Assembly: GCF_000718085.1 (NCBI RefSeq)
Contig: NZ_JOEC01000002.1
Coordinates: forward strand, 1,178,001-1,242,000
Source of the DNA: Mycetocola saprophilus
GTDB taxonomy: Bacteria; Actinomycetota; Actinomycetes; Actinomycetales; Microbacteriaceae
DNA length: 64,000 nucleotides
Reading direction: 5' to 3'
Shown: positions 8,111-17,500 of the stretch, piece after piece
Layout of the letters: each line of letters begins with the position of its first letter
Position numbering within the stretch: position 1 is the stretch's first letter
Made by a program: the position numbers and the translations under genes
Notes under the pieces: model-generated
Database searches by the model: none
What the model was told of the DNA's origin: nothing
What the model saw: the letters and a program-made list of their open reading frames with translations, nothing else

Positions 8111-8985
8111 GTGCGTCCGTAACCCTGCCAGCACGGCCGGGAGTCGCTCCGGCCCTTGCACGACCCTCTCGCGCCCCCGAGGAAAAGGGAAGGTGGTGGC
8201 GGTTTGCGCTGCTGATCCTGCTGACGGCGCTGACCCTGATCCCCATCGCGGTGGTGATCGGACTCTCGCTGCAGCCCAGCGCCGCCAGCACCACCACCGA
8301 CCCCATCACCCTGGAAAACTTCGCCACCGTCCTCACCGAGACCTCGGTTCTGGTGTGGTTGCGTAACTCCCTGGTGGTGACGCTGGCCACGGTGCTGGTC
8401 TCGGTACTGGTTGCGGCCCCCGCGGGGTATGTCCTCTCCCGGGGCCGTGGAAGGGTGGTCTCTGGATACTCGCTGTTGCTGTTTGTGATCCAGTCGTTGC
8501 CGGTGATCGTCTCGGTAGTGCCGCTGTTTATCCTGTTTGCGGGCTTTGGGCTCTCGGACAGCCTGTTTGGGATCACCCTGGTTTATGTGGGCAGCACGAT
8601 CGCCGTGGCCACGTGGATGATGGCCGCCTATATCGATTCGATCCCGATTGCCCTGGAGGAGGCCGCCTGGATTGACGGGGCCTCGGTGTTTGGCGGGTTT
8701 GTGCGGATCATCCTGCGCAACTCATTGCCGGGGATCCTCTCCACCGCGATCTTCGCGTTCCTGCTCGCCTGGAACGACTATCTGGTGGCGCTGGTGTTCC
8801 TGCGGTCGGAACTCAGCTTCACCCTGCCGGTCGGGGTGCAGTCCTTTGTCCAGCAAAACATGACCGACTGGGGCTCAATCATGGCGGTCTCGGTCATCAT
8901 GATGATTCCGCCGATCCTGCTCTTTGCCACCCTCAACCGCTACTTCAGCGTGGGCGGTATCGGCGGATCACTCGCCGGGCGCTAA
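8107..8985 (+). CDS. ABC sugar transporter permease (MalG type)
   Basis: A 292-residue permease with six predicted membrane segments and the EAA loop ALEEAAWIDGASVFGGFVRIILRNSLPG (about residues 181-208). It is coupled to the preceding permease by an ATGA overlap. No ATPase gene follows. In actinobacteria such importers often use a shared MsiK-type ATPase encoded elsewhere, which is the likely arrangement here. Confidence 0.93.
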   Translation: MSASVTLPARPGVAPALARPSRAPEEKGRWWRFALLILLTALTLIPIAVVIGLSLQPSAASTTTDPITLENFATVLTETSVLVWLRNSLVVTLATVLVSVLVAAPAGYVLSRGRGRVVSGYSLLLFVIQSLPVIVSVVPLFILFAGFGLSDSLFGITLVYVGSTIAVATWMMAAYIDSIPIALEEAAWIDGASVFGGFVRIILRNSLPGILSTAIFAFLLAWNDYLVALVFLRSELSFTLPVGVQSFVQQNMTDWGSIMAVSVIMMIPPILLFATLNRYFSVGGIGGSLAGR

Positions 8986-9015
8986 GCCTCACCAAACGGA
9001 TCGAAGGAGATCACC

Positions 9016-9267
9016 ATGCTTGCAAACCTTTCGGGATGGCACATGATCGCGCTGGTTGCGATAGTCCTGCTGCTATTTGGGGCACCCAGGCTCCCCGCGC
9101 TGGCGCGCAGCCTGGGGCAGTCGGCGCGGATTCTCAAAACGGAGATTCGAGAGGCACCCGCCACGCAGAGCGACGTCGAAACGGCGGCCGAGCCTGCTGA
9201 TTCTGCGCCGTTCGCGGAGCCATCCGCGCCCGGGGCGGTGCGGCCGAAACCCACACACAACCGGTAG
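9016..9267 (+). CDS. tatA: Twin-arginine translocase subunit TatA
   Basis: An 83-residue Tat pore component. A short N-terminal membrane helix (MIALVAIVLLLFGAPRLPALARSLGQS) is followed by the amphipathic helix and an acidic, disordered tail. The FGAPRLPALARSLG hinge matches TatA/E. The ATG follows CGAAGGAGATCACC. tatC is not in the window. It may be transcribed with the importer operon 30 bases upstream, whose lipoprotein has a twin-arginine signal. Family is clear; which TatA paralogue this is cannot be told. Confidence 0.85.
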   Translation: MLANLSGWHMIALVAIVLLLFGAPRLPALARSLGQSARILKTEIREAPATQSDVETAAEPADSAPFAEPSAPGAVRPKPTHNR

Positions 9268-9273
9268 CTTTCA

Positions 9274-9318
9274 CTCACGCGAATGCCTCGACCCGACGGG
9301 CCGAGGCATTCGTGTGAG
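9274..9318. terminator. Bidirectional terminator between tatA and the hisN-like gene
   Basis: A 17-bp stem with one G-U pair (9274-9290 with 9302-9318) lies between the convergent genes. Confidence 0.75.
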
Positions 9319-9329
9319 CCGGGGTAGGC

Positions 9330-10127
9330 TTAGCGGCCGACGATGCTCAGCACCTGGTCGTGCAGCAGACCGTTGGTGGCCAGCGCGCTGCGCCCGGCGA
9401 TGGTCTCGGTGCCGTCGATAGCGGTGAAGCGGCCGCCGGCCTCGGTGATGATCGCCACAAACGGAGCGATGTCGTACTCCTTGACGTCGAACTCGGCGAC
9501 GATATCCACCAGGCCTTCGGCCAGCAGCCCGTAGGACCACATGTCGCCGTAGGCGCGGTCGCGCCACACCGTTTCGGCGAGGGTCAGCAGCTGGGGGAGA
9601 TAGCCGGCATCGCGCCACTGACCGATGGACTGGAAGCTCAGCGAGGCATCCTCGATGCTGCGCACCCCGGATACGTGCAGCCGGCGCGGCTCGGCGTCCC
9701 CCTCGATCAGCCAGGCACCGGCGCCCGGGGCCGCGTACCAACGCTTCTCGAATGCCGGGGCGCTGGCCACGCCCACCCGGGGCACGCCGTTCTCGGCCAG
9801 TGAGATCAGGGTGGCCCAGTTGGGGACGCCACGCAGGAAGTTCGCGGTCCCGTCGATCGGGTCGAGGATCCACTGGCGCTCGGTGCTGCCCTCGGTGCCG
9901 TACTCCTCACCCAGGATGCCGTCGCCCGGACGCTCGGCCTCGATGATTTCCCGCAGCGCCCGCTCCACGGCCAGGTCGGCATCGGTCACGTGGGTGCGGT
10001 CGGGTTTGGTGTCGACCCGGAGGTCTCCGGCGCGGAAGCGCTCGAGCGAGATTGCGTCGGCGGCATCGGCCAAACGCAGCGCCAGCGCGAGGTCTTCTTC
10101 GGGGGTCCAGGAGGCATCGAGAGTCAT
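9330..10127 (-). CDS. hisN: Inositol-monophosphatase-family enzyme, probably histidinol-phosphatase
   Basis: A 265-residue Mg-dependent phosphatase. Metal-site motifs are GEEYG (about residues 73-77), WILDPIDGTANFLRG (DPIDGT near 90) and YDIAPFVAIITEAGG near the C-terminus. In actinobacteria this subfamily commonly supplies the histidinol-phosphate phosphatase step (HisN), and the ANFLRGVPNW sequence fits that group. Inositol- or other sugar-phosphate activity is the alternative. The ATG has no ribosome-binding site but has TAGGCT six bases upstream, so it is probably leaderless. Confidence 0.8.
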   Translation of the reverse strand: MTLDASWTPEEDLALALRLADAADAISLERFRAGDLRVDTKPDRTHVTDADLAVERALREIIEAERPGDGILGEEYGTEGSTERQWILDPIDGTANFLRGVPNWATLISLAENGVPRVGVASAPAFEKRWYAAPGAGAWLIEGDAEPRRLHVSGVRSIEDASLSFQSIGQWRDAGYLPQLLTLAETVWRDRAYGDMWSYGLLAEGLVDIVAEFDVKEYDIAPFVAIITEAGGRFTAIDGTETIAGRSALATNGLLHDQVLSIVGR

Positions 10128-10133
10128 GAAAAT

Positions 10134-10139
10134 AGCCTA
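10134..10139 (-). promoter_or_regulatory. Leaderless -10 element of the hisN-like gene
   Basis: TAGGCT on the minus strand ends six bases before the ATG at 10127. Confidence 0.5.
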
Positions 10140-10195
10140 GCGTTTCCCCCTGGGCATCCGCGCCAAACCGGGCGACACGGCGACACGCGCCCCGA

Positions 10196-10251
10196 TTGGA
10201 AAAGAGCGTGCGGCACTGGTAAAGTCTTCTCTTGTCCGGTTATTCGGACAA
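10196..10251 (+). promoter_or_regulatory. Promoter and leader hairpin of tRNA-Lys copy 1
   Basis: TTGGAA (10196-10201), an 18-base spacer and TAAAGT (10220-10225) form a good promoter. The predicted leader is a 7-bp hairpin, TTGTCCG/CGGACAA (10232-10238 with 10245-10251), ending one base before the tRNA. Confidence 0.6.
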
Positions 10252-10252
10252 C

Positions 10253-10328
10253 GCACCTCTAGCTCAATCGGCAGAGCAACTGACTCTTAATCAGTGGGTT
10301 CTCGGTTCAAGTCCGAGGGGGTGCACCA
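10253..10328 (+). tRNA. tRNA-Lys(CTT), copy 1
   Basis: A 76-base cloverleaf with acceptor GCACCTC/GGGGTGC, D arm AGCTCAATCGGCAGAGC, anticodon loop CTCTTAA (anticodon CTT), T arm with GGTTCAAGTCC, discriminator A and encoded CCA. It is identical to the copies at 18323 and 18563. Confidence 0.97.
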
Positions 10329-10330
10329 CC

Positions 10331-10361
10331 AGCCCCGACCGGTTTCCGGTCGGGGCTTTTT
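10331..10361 (+). terminator. Terminator of tRNA-Lys copy 1
   Basis: A 12-bp stem AGCCCCGACCGG/CCGGTCGGGGCT with a TTT loop is followed by TTTT. Confidence 0.88.
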
Positions 10362-10383
10362 ATTGCCCGATCTCGGTGAAATG

Positions 10384-10427
10384 CGAGTGTCCCCGCCCAC
10401 GGGATGAATCGTGGGCGGGGACACTCG
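10384..10427. repeat. Perfect 18-bp inverted repeat downstream of the NHL gene
   Basis: Arms 10384-10401 and 10410-10427 are exact reverse complements around an 8-base loop. Neither side has a U tract. It lies in the gene-free stretch 10362-10562, which otherwise holds degenerate GGAC/GGAG-rich sequence and a partial copy of the NHL gene 3' end near 10499-10562. It may terminate or stabilise the NHL transcript. Confidence 0.7.
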
Positions 10428-10562
10428 GATTGGGAGTCGGACTGGGAGCCGGACGGGCGCTCGGACGGAGGGCTCGGTCGGGGGTAGCTCTTCCAGGTAC
10501 CGCGGCGGGCGCTGACCAGGGTGCCGGTCACCAGGCGCAGACGCGGAACTGGATGCCGGCTA

Positions 10563-12470
10563 TCAGGCGTTGCCGCGGCGGGCGCGGGCGCGCATCGCGA
10601 TGCCGGCGATCAGGAGGAGGATCGCGGCCCCGGCCAGGGGCAGTAGACCGTTGGATCCGGTCTGGGAGAGACGGCCGGGATCGGTCGGCTGCGGGGCAAC
10701 CACCGGGGGGTCACTCGGGTCCGTGCTGGTCCCGGGGCCGTCGGTCGGGGTGACCTCGGGATCCGTGCTCGGGGTGACCGAGGGGGTCGGATCCACGGTC
10801 GGTGTGGGGTCCACTGTGGGGGTTGGGTCAACCGTAGGGGTTGGGTCAACCGTGGGCGTCGGGTCCACGGTCGGCGTGGGTGTCGGGGTAACCGTGGCCA
10901 CCGGGGTGGCCGTGACGATCATCGGGTCGCCCATCCCCGCCTCGCTCACGGCGCGGATCCGGAATGAGGTCTCGGTTCCGTTTTCCAGGCCCGTGATGGT
11001 GCGGGTGGTGGCGGTGCTGGCAGTGCTGGCCGCGCGGCGGGTGGCGGCGTCGGAACCGTCGGTCGCCGCGGGAGCGGGGGTCCAGGTGGTGCCCCCATCG
11101 GTCGAGGATTCGATGAAGTAGTCCAGCACCGGCACCTGGCCGTATCCCTGGGTGACGGCGGTCCAGGCCAGGTCCACCCGGGCGTCCCCCGCGGTGGCGG
11201 TGGCACCGGTAACCGGGTCCGGGGTCAGGGCGAAGGCCTGCACGATCGAGCGCTTATTGCTGGTCGAGGTGGTCTGCTGGGTGCTGGCATAGACGATGCC
11301 CGCATCGTCCACGTCGATCCCGCGCACCACGCCCGTGCGGCCCTCGGACTGCGCGAGCCCGGAGGTGGTGCCGATGGTACCCAGGCGGGCACCATTCGGG
11401 GAGAGCCAGCTGATGTTTCCGGTGGTCGCCGAGTAGTACACGTTTCCGGTGTTCTCATCCACGGCCAGGCCAAACACGTGGTTCTTGCCCAGGAACAGCT
11501 TGGGCAGCTCGACGTAGCCGCCGGTACCGAAGGTGGGATCAATCTTCCACGTCCAGCCCGCCGGGTTGTTGCCGGGGTCGACGTTGTGGTCGGTGGTCTT
11601 GTCCAGCAGGAGCTTGTGAACGCGGCCGGGGCGGCCCTCGTCCTGAATGTCTCCGATGTAGACGGCACCGCGCTTGGTGTCCACGGCCACCGACTCCACG
11701 CCGGTCAGGTCCACAAAGGGCAGCTTTTCGCCGTCGGCCCAGTAGACGCTCCACCAGCTGAGGAAGGTTCCGTTGTTATCCCAGACGGTCACCGCGCTGG
11801 TGCCCTCGCTGGTGACGTAGACGTTGTCCTGCTCGTCCACATCAATGCCGACGGGCCAGTTGATCGGTCCGGGCGTATGCCCGTCGCCGAAGGAGAGCAG
11901 GAGCTCACCGGTGGGGGAGTACTTGCGCACGTTGGGGATCGCATCCGAGCTCAGCACAAACACGTTGCCCCGCGAGTCGATCGCGGTGCCGCGCTGGCCA
12001 CGGGGGCCCTGGGGATCGGCGGGGGTCTGCCACTTGGGCTGGACGATTCCCTGCGGGTTGGCGTCGGTTTCGTGGGTTTCCACCGCCCACTTGCCCTCGC
12101 CCAGGTAGGCCCCATTTGTGCCCAGTCCAGGCTGCAGGGTAAAGGTCTGCAGGTTGTGGCCGGCGGCCTGCTGGTTGGGTGCCTCCCAGGTGGCCAGACC
12201 CGAGTCGCCCACGGCGATCACGCCATCGCGGACCGAAACCCCGTAGGGGTAGGCAAAGTCGAGGGGCTTGGGGGTGGACTGGGTCTGGCTGATGCCAAAC
12301 TGGCCGACGTAGCCGTAGGCACCGCTGCCCATGGTCCGGCCGGGGAATTCGGCGGAGGGGGTGGCGGCGAGGGCGGGGGTTCCGGGAATCAGAACCACCG
12401 AGAGGAGGAGGCCGGCGCCCAGTGTAGCCAGGGCGCCGCGGGTGTGTGTGCGTGCTGTATATCTGGACAT
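10563..12470 (-). CDS. Secreted NHL-repeat / fibronectin type III surface protein with LSQTG anchor
   Basis: A 635-residue exported protein. A signal peptide (hydrophobic stretch ending ALAA, about residues 12-36) leads to a six-bladed NHL-type propeller (about residues 60-410). Blades show DxxGNVFVLSS, DEQDNVYVTSEGT and DENTGNVYYSAT. A fibronectin type III domain follows (about 415-525), then a Pro-Thr-Val-Asp repeat stalk (530-575). The sorting-like signal LSQTG (601-605), a membrane segment and RARARRGNA end the protein. LSQTG departs from LPxTG, so which sortase recognises it is open. Function is unknown; NHL propellers usually bind proteins or glycans. TAGGCT sits six bases before ATG, suggesting a leaderless message. 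Confidence 0.85.
   Translation of the reverse strand: MSRYTARTHTRGALATLGAGLLLSVVLIPGTPALAATPSAEFPGRTMGSGAYGYVGQFGISQTQSTPKPLDFAYPYGVSVRDGVIAVGDSGLATWEAPNQQAAGHNLQTFTLQPGLGTNGAYLGEGKWAVETHETDANPQGIVQPKWQTPADPQGPRGQRGTAIDSRGNVFVLSSDAIPNVRKYSPTGELLLSFGDGHTPGPINWPVGIDVDEQDNVYVTSEGTSAVTVWDNNGTFLSWWSVYWADGEKLPFVDLTGVESVAVDTKRGAVYIGDIQDEGRPGRVHKLLLDKTTDHNVDPGNNPAGWTWKIDPTFGTGGYVELPKLFLGKNHVFGLAVDENTGNVYYSATTGNISWLSPNGARLGTIGTTSGLAQSEGRTGVVRGIDVDDAGIVYASTQQTTSTSNKRSIVQAFALTPDPVTGATATAGDARVDLAWTAVTQGYGQVPVLDYFIESSTDGGTTWTPAPAATDGSDAATRRAASTASTATTRTITGLENGTETSFRIRAVSEAGMGDPMIVTATPVATVTPTPTPTVDPTPTVDPTPTVDPTPTVDPTPTVDPTPSVTPSTDPEVTPTDGPGTSTDPSDPPVVAPQPTDPGRLSQTGSNGLLPLAGAAILLLIAGIAMRARARRGNA
10786..10885 (-). 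repeat. 18-nt coding repeats of the Pro-Thr stalk
   Basis: About five 18-base units encode VDPTPT in the NHL-repeat protein. Unit sequences differ at third positions. This is a cell-wall-spanning linker, and copy number may vary between strains. Confidence 0.8.
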
Positions 12471-12476
12471 GCCCCC

Positions 12477-12482
12477 AGCCTA
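12477..12482 (-). promoter_or_regulatory. Leaderless -10 element of the NHL gene
   Basis: TAGGCT on the minus strand ends six bases before the ATG at 12470. Confidence 0.5.
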
Positions 12483-12641
12483 TGAAGCAATCGGCGCTCG
12501 TGAAATATCGGTTTCCGGTATTGGGTGACGCAATGTCGCATCAACGATGCGTGATTAATCACTGACGCGCCGACGTGGCCGCGTCGGTGCCGCGTCAGCC
12601 GGGCCGGGCAGTGTGTTCCCAGAGACGTTGAAAGGACACCT

Positions 12642-13622
12642 GTGAATACACACACCGAGTGGGCCGTTGAGGCCGACGGGCTCGTCAAAACTTTTGGAAG
12701 CAACCGTGCGGTGGACGGGGTTGACCTGCGGGTCGCCACCGGCACCGTCTACGGAGTGCTCGGCCCCAACGGGGCGGGCAAAACCACCACCATTTCGATG
12801 CTGGCCACGCTGCTGCGCCCGGATGCCGGAAGTGCGCGCATCTTTGGACACGACGTCCAGCGCGAGGCTCAGGTCGTGCGTCAGCTGATCGGCGTGACCG
12901 GTCAGTACGCCTCGGTGGATGAGGGCCTCTCGGCCACCGAGAACCTCGTGCTGTTCTCCCGCCTCCTGGGGCTGGGGCGACGCGAGGCCAAGATCAAGGC
13001 CAACGATCTGCTGGAGGAGTTCGGGCTGACCGAGGCGGCATCGCGTCCGCTGAAGAAGTTCTCCGGTGGCATGCGCCGCCGCCTAGACCTGGCGGCGAGC
13101 CTGATCTCGCAGCCGCCGCTGATCTTCCTGGATGAGCCCACCACCGGGCTTGACCCGCGCACCCGCGCGCAGATGTGGGAGACCATCCGGCGCCTGGTTG
13201 CCGGGGGATCCACCGTGCTGCTGACCACCCAGTACCTGGACGAGGCCGACCAGCTGGCCGACCGGATCGCCGTGATCGACCGCGGCCGCGTGGTGGCCGA
13301 GGGCACCGGGGACGAGCTCAAGGCGCAGGTGGGATCCTCCTCGCTGGAGCTCCGCCTGGGCGAGCCGCAGCTGGCCCAGCGTGCGCTGGGGATTGCCGAG
13401 CGGGTTCTCGGCGTGGCCGGCACCACCTCGGCCGAGGCCGCGCGGATCACGGTGCCGCTGAGCGACCCCGAGCGGGTGACCGACCTGCTGATCGAACTGC
13501 GCGGCGAGGGCATCCGACTGGAGGAGTTCAGCGTGCACAAGCCCAGCCTGGATGATGTGTTCCTCAGCATCACCGGCAAACCCACCGAAGACGCCGAGAC
13601 CCCCGAGGGAGCCCACGCATGA
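12642..13622 (+). CDS. DrrA-type ABC exporter ATPase
   Basis: A 326-residue ATPase of the daunorubicin-resistance DrrA group. Walker [11 protein letters not shown] is at about residues 44-53, the signature [14 protein letters not shown] near 140, Walker [18 protein letters not shown] near 160, and a C-terminal extension ends [17 protein letters not shown], which is typical of DrrA. The GTG start follows GAAAGGACACCT. The stop overlaps the permease start (ATGA). It powers export of a drug-like or lipid substrate; the substrate is unknown. Confidence 0.92.
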   Translation: MNTHTEWAVEADGLVKTFGSNRAVDGVDLRVATGTVYGVLGPNGAGKTTTISMLATLLRPDAGSARIFGHDVQREAQVVRQLIGVTGQYASVDEGLSATENLVLFSRLLGLGRREAKIKANDLLEEFGLTEAASRPLKKFSGGMRRRLDLAASLISQPPLIFLDEPTTGLDPRTRAQMWETIRRLVAGGSTVLLTTQYLDEADQLADRIAVIDRGRVVAEGTGDELKAQVGSSSLELRLGEPQLAQRALGIAERVLGVAGTTSAEAARITVPLSDPERVTDLLIELRGEGIRLEEFSVHKPSLDDVFLSITGKPTEDAETPEGAHA

Positions 13623-14473
13623 GCACCACCACCGCACCCAGATCCCGCACCCACAACGCCTCGGGGGGCACCATCGTGCCCGCCCACGAGCGCACCCTGC
13701 GCAACCGGGTGAGCCTTGGCGAAAGCATCCGGCACTCACTCACGATGGCCTACCGCGGCCTGCTGAAGATCCGGCGCACCCCCGAGCAGCTCTTCGATGT
13801 GACCCTGCAGCCGATCATCTTCACCGTGATGTTCACCTACATCTTCGGCGGCGCGATCTCCGGGGATGTGGCCAGCTACCTGCCGGTGATCATCCCGGGC
13901 ATCCTGGTGCAGACCGTGATTACCACCTCGGTGGTCACCGGTACCCAGCTGCGCGAGGACATGGACCAGGGCGTGTTTGACCGGTTCCGTTCGCTGCCGA
14001 TTGCGCGCATCGCCCCGCTTTCGGGCGCGCTGCTGGCCGACACCGTGCGTTATGCGATCGCCACCACCCTGACCTTCGTGATGGGCTTCATCATGGGCTA
14101 CCGCCCGCACGGCGGCATCTGGTCGGTCATCGGTGCCGCGCTGCTGGTGATCGTCTGCGCCTGGGCGATCAGCTGGATCTTCGCCTTCTTCGGCGTGATC
14201 GCCCGCTCGGCTTCGAGCGTGCAGGGTATCTCGATGATCATCCTGTTCCCGCTGACCTTCCTCTCCAACGCGTTTGTTCCGGTGGATACCATGCCCACCT
14301 GGCTGCAGTGGTTTGTGAACATCAACCCGGTCTCGCACCTGGTGACCTCGGTGCGCGACGTGCTGAACACCGGCGCGTTTACCAGCGAGGCGTTCCTCCC
14401 GCTGATCGGGGCCGCGGTGATCGTGGCGATCTTCGCCCCGCTCACGGTACGCGCCTATATGCGCCGCGCCTAG
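13619..14473 (+). CDS. DrrB-type ABC exporter permease
   Basis: A 284-residue ABC-2 family permease with about six membrane segments. The middle contains REDMDQGVFDRFRSLPIARIAPLSGALLADT, the conserved DrrB cytoplasmic loop, and the C-terminal half has FPLTFLSNAFVPVDTMPTWLQ. It is coupled to the ATPase gene. The pair is convergent with a large SARP-type regulator, a layout seen around antibiotic export or self-resistance genes, although no biosynthesis genes are nearby. Confidence 0.92.
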   Translation: MSTTTAPRSRTHNASGGTIVPAHERTLRNRVSLGESIRHSLTMAYRGLLKIRRTPEQLFDVTLQPIIFTVMFTYIFGGAISGDVASYLPVIIPGILVQTVITTSVVTGTQLREDMDQGVFDRFRSLPIARIAPLSGALLADTVRYAIATTLTFVMGFIMGYRPHGGIWSVIGAALLVIVCAWAISWIFAFFGVIARSASSVQGISMIILFPLTFLSNAFVPVDTMPTWLQWFVNINPVSHLVTSVRDVLNTGAFTSEAFLPLIGAAVIVAIFAPLTVRAYMRRA

Positions 14474-14490
14474 CGCCGACCGGTTCCGGA

Positions 14491-14538
14491 CGCCACACAC
14501 CCCGTCCCTCCCACCGCGGAGGGACGGGGTGTGTGGCG
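14491..14538. terminator. Bidirectional terminator, 20-bp perfect stem
   Basis: Arms 14491-14510 and 14519-14538 pair perfectly around an 8-base loop between convergent genes. Confidence 0.85.
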
Positions 14539-14546
14539 TGTGCGGG

Positions 14547-17500
14547 CTAGGCGCCGGCCGCCCGCCAGCGGGGATCCCGCAGAATCGTGACGGCGCGCTC
14601 CACCCGGTCCTCGGCGCTCAGGGCATCGGCCTCGGCCAGCGCCCGGGTCACCGCCTCGGAGCCGGAAACCTCGGCGTGGGCGGCCTCATGCGTCGCGTAG
14701 CGCAGCGCCGGCAGTTCCTGCCGGGCGGAGAACGCCCGGCAGACCGCAAAGAGTTCGAGCGAGAGATCGGCGAGGGCGGGGGTGCTGAGCCCCAGCGTGG
14801 AGACCGCGAGCAGGGCCGATCCCCACACGGGCATATCCGTGTGGATGCCGCCGATGCGCTGCAGCGCGAGGGCGCGGGTGCGCAGGCGTCGGAACATCGC
14901 CGGGTCCGGCTCGTGGGCCAGGCCGTGAGCGGCCAGGGATCCCGAGGCGACCATCGTGTACCAGGCGTAGGCGCGGGCCACCGGGGTGGCGAAGTTCCGC
15001 TCGGCGAGCCGATACTGTTCCAGGCCGCGGGCGCGCTCGCCGTTTTTCAGTGCGAGTTCGGCCCGGCCGGCCCAGGCGACCGAGCGGAAGTCCTCCTCGG
15101 CGCTGTTCATGTGGGGGCTGGGCTCCTCGGTGAGCAGCGGTTCCAGCTCGGCCGGGGACTCGGTATAGATCGCCAGCAGCCAGAGGATATGGCGACGGTT
15201 CTCGGCGAGGCCGAGCGTGGTCAGCCCGGGGAGCGCGAGTTTTGCCCAGGCGATGGAGTCCTCGATACTGGCGACCTCGCTGGTGAGCTGGGCGAGGACC
15301 ACGCGGGTCATCGTGAGTGTCCAGAGATCGCCGAGTGCGTGCGCGAGCTTTTCGGCGCGCAGCGCGAAGTCGATGGCCTCCCGTGCGCGTCCGGCGTTCT
15401 CGGCCAGCTGGGCGGCCAGGAGCAGTCCGTAGACGGCAACCCGGGGTTCGGGATCGCCCGCCATCGTGTGCAGCACGGTCATCATGCGGTCGGGGGCCGC
15501 GGAGCTGCGCAGCATCCGATAGAACGCCTCGATTCGGCGATCGGTGAGGGTGCCCGCATCAAGCATCGTGCGGATTCGGGTGAGCGCGGTGACCCCGGTC
15601 CGCAGATTATCGAACAGCCCAAATACCGAGAGCACCACAAACCCGAGCCCCGCGGCGTTTGCGCGCACCCCGGTGTAGTCCCGCTCGACCCGGGGGAGGG
15701 CGAGGATGGCGTCGGCCAGCCCGTCGGCGTCGGTGTAGATGCTGAGTCGGGCCTGATAGAAGGACACCAGCCCAAAGATCGCCAGCGCCGCGTGGGCGTT
15801 GCCCCGTTCCAGGGCCACGCGCAGCGCCCACATAAACGTGTCGTGCTCGAGGCGAACCAGCGCAAAGCCCTGGGTCTGTTCGGGGCCGTCGGTGCGCGGC
15901 ACGAGTTCCAGCGCAAAGGCCTCGGCCCAGTCGATGATGCGATCCCGCAGGAGATCGCCGCCCCCGTGCAGGGCGAGCTCCGCGGCACCAAACTCGCGAA
16001 TGGTTTCCAGCATCCGGAAGCGCATGGTCCCCGTGGCCCGGTCCTCGAAGGAGCGCACCAGGGACTGCAGCACGAGACCCTCAAGGTCCTCGGTCGCGTC
16101 GCGGCCCAGCGCCGCCGAGGCCGCGGGCACACCAAAGCCGTCGGGAAAGAGAGAGCACACCAGATAGGTTTCCCGCTCGCGTTCGCTCAGCAGATTCCAG
16201 CTCCATCCGATCACCGCGGTGAGGGTGCGGTGGCGGTCCGGGGCGATTCGGTTTCCGCCCGAGCGTGGGGGATCCAGCACCCCGAGGTTGTGCGCGAGCC
16301 CGTCCAGGATCTGCGGCAGGGTCAGCACCCGGGTGCGTGCGGCGGCCAGTTCGATGGCCAGCGGAAGCCCGTCCAGGCGCTCACACAGCTGTGCCACCAA
16401 TACCGGGTCAAAGCGCGCGCCGGGTCGGGCCGCGTGGGCGCGTTCGGCAAACAGCAGCAGCGCGGGACCGGGGTGGTCGGCGTCACCGGAGGCCAGCGGT
16501 GTCGGCTCGTGGATCCACTCCCCGGGGATCAGCAGCGGCGAGCGAGAGGTGGTGAGCAGGCGCAGGTCCGGGCAGGAACCCAGGGCGTCGGCGCTCCAGC
16601 CGGCCACCGCGTCGATCAGGTGTTCGCAGTTGTCCAGGATCAGCAGGGTCGGCGTCTGGGCGAGGGTCGTGAGCACGCGCTCGCCGAGATCGAGCCGGGG
16701 TGCATCGCCCACGCGGGCGTCGGCCAGGTTGTCGCGCAGCCCGAGTAGTGCGGCTAGGGCGCGGGGCAGGTCATCGGCGCTGCGCACACCGGCCAGCTCG
16801 GCCACCACGATCCTGGGGATCAGCCCCCGCCAGGACTGGGCCACCGCCTGGGCGAGACGGGTTTTGCCCAGGCCGCCGGGGCCCAGGATCGTGACCAGGC
16901 GGTGCTGGTGCAGGGCCTGGTGCAGGGCGCGGACGTCGGCATCGCGGCCGATCAGGGTATCGGCGAACCCGCGCAGTCCCACACACAGGGTGTCGGGGGA
17001 GAGGTCGAGGGTGTCCACGGACGCGGGGGCGCGGACCTCGACCTCGACGTCGGCCGCCGCCGAGTCCGCTCGCAGGATACGGGCGTGCTCGGCGCGCAGG
17101 TCGGGACGCGGATCGGTGCCCAGCTGTTCGGCCAGGCGTTCGCGCAGCGCGGCGTAGGTCGCCAGGGCCGCCGCGGGTTCGTGGAGCGCATCGAGCACGC
17201 GGATCAGCGCCAGGTGGTCATCCTGATTCAAGGGATCCAGCGCGCACAGCTCGGTGAGTACGTCGCGCGCGGCGGCGGGGTCGGTTTCGGCGAGGAGCGT
17301 GCCGAGAGTTCGAAGCAGCGCGATCCGGGTTTCTCGGGCGTGGGCGGCCAGGTCGTCGGCGACCGGGAACGGATCAAGGTCTGGTCCCGGATCCCCGCTC
17401 CAGAGTCCCAGGGCATCGCGCAGTGCTTTCGGGTCCTGCGGGGTGCGCAGGGCCGCGTGGGCGCGGCCGAGGTCTGAGTCGACGCTCAGCCGATATCCGG

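Noticed and set aside
10786..10885. Regular 18-base repeats considered as a CRISPR array
   Set aside because: They are in frame, have no spacers and encode a Pro-Thr-Val-Asp stalk.
14529..16748. A 739-residue open frame on the plus strand
   Set aside because: It is antisense to the SARP regulator, has no domain, and its composition is that of a GC-rich shadow frame.
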